64,000 nucleotides of DNA from Anaerolineae bacterium (lineage in GTDB: Bacteria; Chloroflexota; Anaerolineae; 4572-78; J111). The position numbers were made by a program, and so were the translations under genes. This document shows, piece by piece, positions 35,801 through 43,289 of the stretch. The number at the start of each line of letters is the position of its first letter. Within the stretch, counting starts at the first letter, position 1. Where the stretch lies: contig JAKLJP010000018.1 of assembly GCA_023151115.1 (NCBI GenBank), positions 1 through 64,000 of the forward strand, read 5' to 3'. Below the pieces are notes generated by a model. That model did not search any database, had not been told where the DNA came from, and saw only the letters and a program-made list of their open reading frames with translations.

Positions 35801-36985
35801 ATGAAAGTGACCGAGGTAAAGACCTATGTTGTGGCGAACCCGCCGCCGCATTTTGGCGGCCTTTACTGGATTTTCCTCAAGCTGACCACTGCCGACAATC
35901 TGACCGGCTACGGGGAGGTTTATTCGGTGCCGTTTCACCCGCACGTAGTAGCCCGAATGATCGAGGATGTCTGTGCTCGTTATGTGTTGGGGGCTGACCC
36001 GTTCAAGATTGAACGCTTGTGGCGGATCATTTATTCCAGCGGCTATACCCAGCGGCCCGACCCGTCGCTGCTGGGCATCCTGAGCGGGATCGAGATGGCC
36101 TGCTGGGACATCATCGGCAAGGCGCTGAATAAGCCTGTTTATGAACTGTTGGGCGGCCAGGTTCACGACAAGCTGCGTTCCTACACCTACCTTTATCCGA
36201 CTGAAACAGACCCAACCAACGTTTACCATGACCCCGAACTGGCGGCGACTCGAGCGGTGGAGTACGTTCAAAAAGGCTTTACCGCTGTTAAGTTTGACCC
36301 GGTCGGTCCCTACTCGGCCTTTGACCCGCGCCAACTTTCACTGGAGGCGCTGGACCATACCGAAACCTTTGTCAAAACCGTCCGGGAAGCAGTGGGCGGC
36401 CGGTGCGATTTGCTCCTGGGGACGCACGGACAGATGACTCCGGCGGGGGCGATCCGTCTGGCCCGGCGGCTGGAAAAGTATGATCCGCTCTGGTTTGAAG
36501 AGCCGACGCCGCCCGAAAACCCAGCAGCCATGGCTCGGGTAGCCCGCCAGACCAGCATCCCTATTGCCACCGGCGAACGATTGACCACCAAGTATGAGTT
36601 TGCCCAGGTGCTAGAGAAGCAGGCGGCCTCGATTTTGCAGATGGCCCTGGGCCGAGTGGGCGGCATTTTGGAAGGCAAAAAGATCGCCGGCATGGCCGAG
36701 GCGTTTTATGCCCAGATTGCGCCCCATCTGTATTGCGGTCCCATTGCCGCTGCGGCCGATATTCAGCTTGCCGCGTGCAGCCCCAACTTTTTGATCCAGG
36801 AGAGTATTCAAACCTGGGGCGGCTTCCACGCCGAAATTCTCAAAGAGCCGCTGGTCTGGCAGGACGGGTATATTATTCCTCCCACCCGGCCCGGCCTGGG
36901 GGTCGAGCTAAACGAAGAGGTTGCCGCGCGCCATCCCTACACCGGCAGCCGACTTCACCTGGAGATGCTGGATCGGCCGGTTTGA
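35801..36985 (+). CDS. Enolase-superfamily (mandelate racemase/muconate-lactonizing) enzyme, sugar-acid dehydratase-like
   Basis: 394 residues. N-terminal capping domain to about 125, then the barrel: AVKFDPVGP, LLLGTHGQMTPAGAIRLARR, LWFEEPTPPEN, PIATGERLTTKYEF and QIAPHLYCGPI. Two metal-binding Glu (EEP and TGE) and the His of APHL are clear; the first position reads GTHG where many relatives have an Asp, as in a known subgroup. The likely reaction is dehydration of a sugar acid such as galactonate or mannonate, or a related carboxylate. It is followed by a dehydrogenase of the GarR/3-hydroxyisobutyrate type, so the two may form a short pathway. Confidence 0.8.
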   Translation: MKVTEVKTYVVANPPPHFGGLYWIFLKLTTADNLTGYGEVYSVPFHPHVVARMIEDVCARYVLGADPFKIERLWRIIYSSGYTQRPDPSLLGILSGIEMACWDIIGKALNKPVYELLGGQVHDKLRSYTYLYPTETDPTNVYHDPELAATRAVEYVQKGFTAVKFDPVGPYSAFDPRQLSLEALDHTETFVKTVREAVGGRCDLLLGTHGQMTPAGAIRLARRLEKYDPLWFEEPTPPENPAAMARVARQTSIPIATGERLTTKYEFAQVLEKQAASILQMALGRVGGILEGKKIAGMAEAFYAQIAPHLYCGPIAAAADIQLAACSPNFLIQESIQTWGGFHAEILKEPLVWQDGYIIPPTRPGLGVELNEEVAARHPYTGSRLHLEMLDRPV

Positions 36986-37034
36986 TACTTGAGGCGAGGG
37001 GGTGAGGGCTATTTACGAAGGAGGGATTATCCTT

Positions 37035-37967
37035 ATGCTAAAGCTTGGCTTTATTGGAGTTGGGCATCTGGGAGCGCACCTGGCGGGTAGTTTACTGCGG
37101 GCCGGCTTTCCCTTGACGGTGTATGATCTCAAGCGGGAAGCAGCGGCGAGCTTGCTGGCGGCAGGGGCGCAGTGGGCGGACTCGCCTAAAGCGGTGGCCG
37201 AGGCTGCCGACAGCGTCTTCACCTGTTTGCCATCCCCAGCAGCGGTGACGACTGTAGTGAGCGGGGCGGACGGAGTGCTGGCGGGGCTGCGAGCTGGCGG
37301 AACCTGGATTGATATGAGTACCAACGACCGCCACGAGATCGAACGCTTGGCCGCGCTGGCGGCAGGGCAAGGGGTGGCCTGCCTGGAAGCGCCGGTGACC
37401 GGCGGAGTCCATAAGGCCGCTGCGGGCGAAATTACGGTCCTGGTCGGCGGGGATAGGACGGTGTTCGAGGCCCATTTGCCCGCTCTGGAGGCAATGGGGG
37501 GCCGGGTGTTCCATATCGGCCCGCTGGGCAGCGCCTCGGTGATCAAGGTGATTACCAACATGCTGGCCTTTGTTCATCTGGTGGCGGCCGGCGAGGCGTT
37601 GATGCTAGCCAAGCGGGGCGGTCTCGACCTGGCCCAGGCTTTTGAAGTGATTAAGGCCAGTTCCGGCAACAGCTTTGTCCACGAGACCGAAAGCCAACTT
37701 ATCCTGAACGGCAGCTATAATATCGGCTTTACGATGGACCTAGCTTGCAAAGACCTACATCTGGCTCACCAGCTTGGTCACGAGTTCGGTGTGCCGCTGG
37801 AGGTAGCCGGCCTGGTGGAGCAAATCTTTCGCCGCGCCCGCGCCCAGTATGGCGGCCAGGCCTGGTCAACGCAGGTAGTCAAGCTGCTGGAGGATGCTCT
37901 CCAAACCGATTTACGCGCCCCCGGATTTCCAGAGATGCTGACGGGGGAAGGCGAAGATTGTTTGTGA
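37035..37967 (+). CDS. NAD(P)-dependent beta-hydroxyacid dehydrogenase (3-hydroxyisobutyrate/tartronate-semialdehyde type)
   Basis: 310 residues. LGFIGVGHLGAHLAGSLLRA is the dinucleotide motif, TWIDMSTNDRHEIERLA and APVTGGVHKAAAGEITVLVG follow, and the catalytic Lys lies in ASVIKVITNMLAFVH. Start ATG at 37035, decided by GAAGGAGG upstream. This family oxidises short beta-hydroxy acids or reduces the matching semialdehydes. Lying 49 bp after the enolase-superfamily gene, it likely acts on a product of that sugar-acid branch; this is inferred from context. Confidence 0.88.
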   Translation: MLKLGFIGVGHLGAHLAGSLLRAGFPLTVYDLKREAAASLLAAGAQWADSPKAVAEAADSVFTCLPSPAAVTTVVSGADGVLAGLRAGGTWIDMSTNDRHEIERLAALAAGQGVACLEAPVTGGVHKAAAGEITVLVGGDRTVFEAHLPALEAMGGRVFHIGPLGSASVIKVITNMLAFVHLVAAGEALMLAKRGGLDLAQAFEVIKASSGNSFVHETESQLILNGSYNIGFTMDLACKDLHLAHQLGHEFGVPLEVAGLVEQIFRRARAQYGGQAWSTQVVKLLEDALQTDLRAPGFPEMLTGEGEDCL

Positions 37968-38027
37968 GGGTAAAGTGTGCTAGACTGCGTATATATAGTG
38001 CTCCAGAAAAGTTTTCGCCGCTAAAAC

Positions 38028-38088
38028 AGGTAACAGGGTAGCATGTAGCAGGTTATAAGTTTGTGCTACCTTGCTACCTGCTACCTTG
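38028..38088. repeat. GTAGCAG-word hairpin repeat
   Basis: GGTAACAGGGTAGCATGTAGC is answered by TGCTACCTTGCTACCTGCTACC. Same family as 30003-30085 and 43213-43289. Confidence 0.85.
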
Positions 38089-38133
38089 ATAGTTGAGAAA
38101 GAATTTTTCTGGATACCTATAAGGAGAAAACAC

Positions 38134-39552
38134 ATGGCCGATTACGATTTAGTGGTCATCGGCTCTGGGCCGGCAGGAGAGAAAGGGGCGGCGCAGGCAG
38201 CTTATTTTGGCAAACGAGTGGCCCTGGTAGAGCGGGCAACCTGCCTGGGCGGGTCGGCGCTGAACACGGGGACCATCCCCTCCAAAACCCTGCGGGAGAC
38301 GGCGCTTTACTTTTCGGGGCTGCGTCAGCGCGGCTTATACGGAATTGATTATTCGTTGAAAGAAGGGTTGACGGTGCAAGACTTTATGCACCGCGAGCAT
38401 GTAGTGGTAGCCCAGGAACGGCAAATCATCGAGCACAATTTGGCCCGCCACCAGGTTGAAGTTGTCTGGGGCAGCGGCGCGATCATTGACCCGCACACCG
38501 TCCGGGTGCAGACCCGCAGCGGCGGCACCCGCGACCTGAGCGCCGAGATCATCCTCATCGCCACCGGCTCCTCACCCTTCCATCCCCCCGACGTGCCCTT
38601 TGACCACGAATACATTTACGATTCCGACTCGATTTTGAATATGAAGGCCATCCCCAAGACCATGGCCGTGGTTGGCGGCGGGATTATCGGCTGCGAGTAC
38701 GCTTCCATCTTCACTGCGCTGGGGGTCCAGGTCATATTGGTCGAGTCAAGGGATCGCTTATTGCCCCCGGTTGACGACGAAATTGCCGACAAGCTGCAAA
38801 CCCAACTGACTCAACTGGGGCTGCGTTTCGTTTTCAATGAGCGAGTCAGCCAGACCGAAGTACGCGGGGGACGGGTCAGTTTGCAATTGCAAAGCGGCGG
38901 CCGGCTTGAGTGCGACATCGCCCTGTTTGCCGCCGGGCGGCAGAGCAATATTCAGGGCCTCGGCCTGGAGGCGCTGGGGGTGGAATTGGGACCGCGCGGG
39001 CTGATCCGGGTCAACGAACATTACCAGACCAATATATCCAACATCTACGCCGCTGGTGATGTCATCGGCTTTCCGGCCCTGGCTTCCACCTCGATGGAGC
39101 AGGCGCGGGTGGCCATGGTCCATGCTTTTAACCTGCAATACAAAGAGCAAATCTCGCCGGTGCTGCCTTATGCCATCTACACCGTGCCGGAGATTGCCAT
39201 GGTCGGCCTGACCGAAGAAGAGTGTGTGGCCCAAAATATTCCGCACTTGATCGGGCGGGCCTATTATGCCAACAATCCACGCGGACAGATCATCGGCGAG
39301 CTGCACGGCATGGTCAAGCTGGTTTTTGCCCCCGCCGACAAAAAACTGCTCGGCGTCCACCTTATTGGCGAACTGTCGGCTGAACTGATCCACATCGGAG
39401 CGCAGGTTATGGCTAGTGGCCACACTATTGACGCTTTTATCATGGCTGTTTATAACTACCCTACCCTATCGGACGCTTACAAGTACGCGGCGTATGATGG
39501 GCTGGGGCAGTGGGAAGAATGGCGAAAAACAACAAAGGGGGATTTTGTTTGA
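38134..39552 (+). CDS. sthA: Soluble pyridine nucleotide transhydrogenase
   Basis: 472 residues of the flavoprotein disulfide reductase fold: LVVIGSGPAGEKGAAQAAYF, CLGGSALNTGTIPSKTLRE, second Rossmann AVVGGGIIGCEYASIFTALG, then FAAGRQSN, IYAAGDVIGFPALAS and the dimer domain with VPEIAMVGLTEEE. The second Cys of the redox disulfide is replaced (LNTG), as in SthA, so it is not a dihydrolipoamide dehydrogenase. It moves hydride between NADPH and NAD. ATG at 38134 follows AAGGAG. It overlaps the next gene by one base (TGATG). Confidence 0.88.
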   Translation: MADYDLVVIGSGPAGEKGAAQAAYFGKRVALVERATCLGGSALNTGTIPSKTLRETALYFSGLRQRGLYGIDYSLKEGLTVQDFMHREHVVVAQERQIIEHNLARHQVEVVWGSGAIIDPHTVRVQTRSGGTRDLSAEIILIATGSSPFHPPDVPFDHEYIYDSDSILNMKAIPKTMAVVGGGIIGCEYASIFTALGVQVILVESRDRLLPPVDDEIADKLQTQLTQLGLRFVFNERVSQTEVRGGRVSLQLQSGGRLECDIALFAAGRQSNIQGLGLEALGVELGPRGLIRVNEHYQTNISNIYAAGDVIGFPALASTSMEQARVAMVHAFNLQYKEQISPVLPYAIYTVPEIAMVGLTEEECVAQNIPHLIGRAYYANNPRGQIIGELHGMVKLVFAPADKKLLGVHLIGELSAELIHIGAQVMASGHTIDAFIMAVYNYPTLSDAYKYAAYDGLGQWEEWRKTTKGDFV

Positions 39553-40076
39553 TGGATAACTTGTTAGCGTCAGTGCAGACAGTTCTGGCAACTACACCGG
39601 CCCGCTGGCTGAGTTTGACCGAGACGCTGCCGGTGGAGCTACTAACTCGTCCCGCCGCACCCGGCGAATGGTCGGCGTTGGAATGTTTGCAGCATTTACT
39701 CGATACAGAGCAGATGGTTTTTCCGGTGCGGCTCAAGGCGCTGCTGGCCGGACAGGATTTTCAAGCGTTTAATCCTGATGCTCAAGGGACTAAGCCGCTC
39801 GCCACACAAACCGCCGCCGAAACCGCGCAGCAGTTTGCCGAACTGCGCGCCGCCAATTTAGTCCTGCTGGGCCAAGTGACGCCCGCCGATTTTGATCGTA
39901 CCGCTCGCCACAGCGAGTTGGGCCTGGTTACGCTCTCCGAACTGCTGCACGAGTGGGCCGGCCATGATCTGATGCACACCGTTCAGGCCGAACGTGCCCT
40001 GATGCAGCCCTTTATCGCCGGCTGTGGCCCTTGGCGTCCTTACTTTGTGGACCATGAGATTGTGCGAAAAGGATGA
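39552..40076 (+). CDS. DinB-like four-helix metal-binding protein
   Basis: 174 residues. SALECLQHLLDTEQMVFP and LHEWAGHDLMHTVQAERAL hold the three His expected of the DinB/YfiT fold, with EWSALE matching the usual E-W-s. Members include thiol-dependent S-transferases. The start ATG shares its A with the transhydrogenase stop (TGATG), so translation is coupled and a shared role in redox or detoxification is possible. Substrate unknown. Confidence 0.82.
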   Translation: MDNLLASVQTVLATTPARWLSLTETLPVELLTRPAAPGEWSALECLQHLLDTEQMVFPVRLKALLAGQDFQAFNPDAQGTKPLATQTAAETAQQFAELRAANLVLLGQVTPADFDRTARHSELGLVTLSELLHEWAGHDLMHTVQAERALMQPFIAGCGPWRPYFVDHEIVRKG

Positions 40077-40116
40077 AATCTACCCGCAGATAAGGTAAGG
40101 TTTTGGCGATGATTCA

Positions 40117-40208
40117 ATCACGAATGACACCAATGGACGATTAGCACGAATAATTTTTGAGATTTTTTAACTATTCGCGCCATTCGCTTTATTGGTGATA
40201 TTCGTGAT
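40117..40208. repeat. ATTCGTG/CACGAAT hairpin repeat
   Basis: ATCACGAATGACACCAAT is matched by ATTGGTGATATTCGTGAT across an AT-rich middle holding CACGAATAATT and ACTATTCGCG. It fills the gap between two convergent operons. Confidence 0.8.
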
Positions 40209-40231
40209 CAATGTTTTACTCAGCAACCCCT

Positions 40232-43228
40232 TTAAGGGATAACTTCAATTGTGCCAATCTCCATGTAATCCCCGGTGGGTAGAACGGGCAGGCGTGGGCC
40301 AGTGGGCGGCAGGTACAGGCCAATCCGCAGGGTGTATTGGCCGGGCGGCAGGTCGGCCGGTAGGGTCAGGTCAATTGGGTCGGCGATGACTTCGCCGGGC
40401 AGCCAACTGGTGGTGGGTTCTTTGCCGCGGAGACCGGGTCCCTTATCCTGCTGGGCCAGGAGCCGGCCCTGCGCATCCACCAGGTGCAGAAAGACAAAGT
40501 AAAGCTGGTCCATCTCACTTAGGCCCTGCCAATAAACCTCAAAATGGATGAGGCAGGCGGCGGCATCAGCAGCGCAGGCCGGCCGGCTCCATTGCAGGCC
40601 AGTCTCCCCTGCCAGTGAGGTTTTGTAGCCCAACAGTTTCACTTTGTCATCAAAATTAGCTTCTACCGGGAACGGTATCGGCGGCGGCTCAAAGCGCCGT
40701 CCTTCCTTCTCGGTTACTTCCAGCCAGTTCAAATCGAGACTCTCCCCCAGCGGCAGCAGCCACCAGCGGACTTGCAAGCGGGAGCCATCAGGCCGCAGCC
40801 AGCTCAGGCGCACCCGCACCTGGTCGCGTCCAACCGGGGCGCTGGCCGGGAGCACAAAATCCACCTGGTCGCGCACAAATTGGCCAGGCTGCCAGCTTGC
40901 CGTAGCCGTGCGCCCGGTCACCGGCTGGTGCTCTACCGAGCGCAGGACACTGCCGGCGGCATCCACCAGTTCGGCCAGGAGGGTGTAATTATCTGCCGGT
41001 TGAGTTTGCGCCCGCCACAAGAGTTTGACCCCAAAGCCTTTTCCCTGGCCCACCCGCGTGACCGTATATTCGTAATCGGTCAGTTCAATCTCGCCGTTAA
41101 AATCGTAGCCCGGCGACGGGTTGAGAGGAGCATTGTCAGGCTGCGTGCCAGCCGGGGGCAGAGTCAGTTCCACCTCACCCAGGTCGAGCAGAGTTGCGCC
41201 ATCAGCCAGCGGCCAGGGGTGTTTGTAGCTGGTGTAGGCCACCAGTTGCAGCCGGTATTTGCCCGGCAGTGTCCCCAGCGGAATAGGAATCGGAACATAA
41301 CTCAAAAGATACTGACCGGCAGACAAGTCAGGGTGCGGAAACCAACCGCTCACCAGGGCGTCATCCAACTGCGCGGCGATGACATCGCCCTGACTGAGCC
41401 GGAGCGAAAGAGTAGTCTCCGGCGGCAGGTCGGCCAGGGCCTGCCAGGTAAGGGTGACGCCATAGGGGCGGCCATCTACGGCTTGAGGCGGAAAATCGGC
41501 CCCCAACAGGCGTAGTTTTTGGTCGAAAACTGCCGTTTGCGGGTAAGGCAGCGTTGGCAGTAGAGTCTGCGGGTCGGCCTCCAGAGAGGCCAGACGGACC
41601 AGCCGCCCCCAGGGCAGCAATTGGGTTTGGCCCTCGATACCGGCGATCCAGGCTTTGGAGGCCGGCCCGGCCATGTAAAGCTCGCCGCCGTTTGCCAAAT
41701 AAGTCGTTGCTGTTTCCGCTGTCGGCGGGTAGAGGCCGCGCAGGTCTGGCCGGCGCTTTTCGACGTGCTGCATGTACCAGAACGAGGTCAAATCGCCCCA
41801 TTGGGCCAGCAAGGACGCCCCCGGCTCCAACGGGTGAGCCAGGGCGTCGGCCCAATAAGTGTAGTTGGAGCGGTCCCACTTGGCCTGGAGCCAGTTGAGA
41901 TTGTAGCGAGTCTGGGGCAGAAAGAGGAAGAGACAGAGCAGGAGGAAGAGGAGAAGAGGCGTGAGGCGTGAGGCGTGAGGTATAAAACGTAAAACGTAAG
42001 ACGCAAGACGATTAACGAAGATTAAACAACATCCAAGAAAGATAGAGAAAATGAGTAGGGAAGGTAACAAGAAGGCCGACTGTTCACCCTGGCCGTAGGT
42101 GAGCACAAAGGGAATGGGGGCGGCGTAGCAGAGAAACAGCGGCCAGAACAGGCGAGGGCGAGTAATCGCCAGGGCCAAGCCACCAATCAAGCCCAAGACG
42201 ATACCTAATAGAGTGATTTCATCTTTGAGAATAGGAATGTAGGTAATAATGAACTGTTGAGGAACTTGCCCCCAGTTGGTCACGACCCCACCGGTGAAAT
42301 CGGCGGCGCTGAAATAGCGAATCCATCCGGCGAGGCCGGAGTGGTAGAAATCGGCCAGGAGACCGTGGGCGATGGCTTCGCTGCGGCCGTACTGGGCGAT
42401 CAACATTTCGGCGCGGAGGGGGATATAGAGGTAGAGCAGGCCAGGAGAAATAAGAAATAAGAAATAAGAAATAAGAAATTTTTTATTGAGGAGTTGCGGG
42501 CGAAAGTGAAGCCAGGCAAAGAGCAGCAGGCCGGGCAGGAGTAGAACGGTGGTGCTGTGAACAGCGATTTGCAGGCCGAGGAGGAAGGCGGGGAGCGTGA
42601 GGCGTGAGGCGTGAGGCGAGGAGTCCAGAGCTTGCTCTGAGGAGTCCAAAGCTTGCTTTGGCTGCCGCTGTTGGCATTCCCAGGCTGAGGCCAGAGTGTA
42701 GAGCACGCCGCTGAAAAGCAGGATGTTCAGGCTGTAGATTTTGGCCTCGGTGGACCAGCGCCAGAAGGTCGGCAGGGTGGCGAAGGTGAGGACGGCGGCA
42801 AGAGCGGCGATTCTGGGGAGTAGGGAGTAGGAGGAAGAACCCAACAAGCGCCAGGTAGCTCCGTAAATCAGGGGGAGGGCGGCGGCGGAACAGAGGGCGG
42901 AAAAGAGGTTCATCCGCCAAGCGACTTCGCCGAAGGGGAAGAGGGTGAGCCAAAGCTTGCCGAGCAGAATATAAAAAGGGTAGCCGGTAGGATAAGTCAC
43001 ACCCAGCACATAAGGGGTGTATTGGTACAGGGCTGCATCGCCTTCCAAAACGGTGGGGGCCAGAGTAGAGGTGTAAGCATAAAGGCCGGTCAGAAAAAGG
43101 GTCAGACCGATGAGCGAGTCGAGGTAACGTAATACGTGATACGTGATGCGTGATGCGTGAGGCATGAGGCGTGAGGCGTGAGGAGTTTGGTTTGTGAGCG
43201 GCAATTTACTGTCAGCTACCTGCGCCAT
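40232..43228 (-). CDS. DUF2723-type giant membrane protein with C-terminal beta domains
   Basis: 998 residues. The DUF2723 signature GDAALYQYTPYVLGVTYPTG and YPFYILLGKLWLTLFPFGEV stands at 60-100, followed by about ten membrane spans to 440. The soluble C-terminal half has three beta-type units; the last ends LPPGQYTLRIGLYLPPTGPR. This fold is taken to be a GT-C glycosyltransferase. The start at 43228 is uncertain because the first 35 codons lie in repeats (PHASRLM, PHASRIT); a later ATG near 43165 is possible. Three more repeats are in frame further on. Last gene of a three-gene operon. Confidence 0.78.
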   Translation of the reverse strand: MAQVADSKLPLTNQTPHASRLMPHASRITYHVLRYLDSLIGLTLFLTGLYAYTSTLAPTVLEGDAALYQYTPYVLGVTYPTGYPFYILLGKLWLTLFPFGEVAWRMNLFSALCSAAALPLIYGATWRLLGSSSYSLLPRIAALAAVLTFATLPTFWRWSTEAKIYSLNILLFSGVLYTLASAWECQQRQPKQALDSSEQALDSSPHASRLTLPAFLLGLQIAVHSTTVLLLPGLLLFAWLHFRPQLLNKKFLISYFLFLISPGLLYLYIPLRAEMLIAQYGRSEAIAHGLLADFYHSGLAGWIRYFSAADFTGGVVTNWGQVPQQFIITYIPILKDEITLLGIVLGLIGGLALAITRPRLFWPLFLCYAAPIPFVLTYGQGEQSAFLLPSLLIFSIFLGCCLIFVNRLASYVLRFIPHASRLTPLLLFLLLCLFLFLPQTRYNLNWLQAKWDRSNYTYWADALAHPLEPGASLLAQWGDLTSFWYMQHVEKRRPDLRGLYPPTAETATTYLANGGELYMAGPASKAWIAGIEGQTQLLPWGRLVRLASLEADPQTLLPTLPYPQTAVFDQKLRLLGADFPPQAVDGRPYGVTLTWQALADLPPETTLSLRLSQGDVIAAQLDDALVSGWFPHPDLSAGQYLLSYVPIPIPLGTLPGKYRLQLVAYTSYKHPWPLADGATLLDLGEVELTLPPAGTQPDNAPLNPSPGYDFNGEIELTDYEYTVTRVGQGKGFGVKLLWRAQTQPADNYTLLAELVDAAGSVLRSVEHQPVTGRTATASWQPGQFVRDQVDFVLPASAPVGRDQVRVRLSWLRPDGSRLQVRWWLLPLGESLDLNWLEVTEKEGRRFEPPPIPFPVEANFDDKVKLLGYKTSLAGETGLQWSRPACAADAAACLIHFEVYWQGLSEMDQLYFVFLHLVDAQGRLLAQQDKGPGLRGKEPTTSWLPGEVIADPIDLTLPADLPPGQYTLRIGLYLPPTGPRLPVLPTGDYMEIGTIEVIP
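41958..42011. repeat. GCGTGAG/ACGTAAA-word repeat inside the DUF2723 gene
   Basis: Heptamers GGCGTGAGGCGTGAGGCGTG pass into AAAACGTAAAACGTAAGACG. Read in frame as ASYVLRFIPHASRLTPLL in a loop between membrane spans. Confidence 0.85.
42449..42480. repeat. AAATAAG-word repeat inside the DUF2723 gene
   Basis: Four to five AAATAAG heptamers, read in frame as KFLISYFLFLI within a membrane span. Confidence 0.85.
42595..42660. repeat. GCGTGAG words plus doubled GGAGTCCAAAGC hairpin inside the DUF2723 gene
   Basis: GCGTGAGGCGTGAGGCGTG is followed by two units of GAGGAGTCCARAGCTTGCTYT, read in frame as KQALDSSEQALDSSPHASRL. Two unrelated repeat families lie side by side. Confidence 0.88.
43127..43190. 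repeat. ACGTGATGCGTGAG-word repeat at the N-terminus of the DUF2723 gene
   Basis: AATACGTGATACGTGATGCG runs into GTGAGGCATGAGGCGTGAGG. Read as PHASRLMPHASRITYHVLRY. Confidence 0.85.
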
Positions 43229-43289
43229 GCTACCTGCTACCTTGCTACTTGCAGCCCTGCTACTTTGTTACTTGCTACCTGCTACCTGG
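43213..43289. repeat. GCTACCT-word repeat joining two genes
   Basis: GCTACCTGCGCCATGCTACC to TTGCTACCTGCTACC. It spans the 39-bp gap, the start of the DUF2723 gene and the last codons of the DUF2079 gene (ending QVAGSK). Confidence 0.85.

Noticed and set aside
38134..39552. Dihydrolipoamide dehydrogenase call
   Set aside because: The second redox Cys is missing (CLGGSALNTG), which fits soluble transhydrogenase, and no dehydrogenase-complex genes are near.
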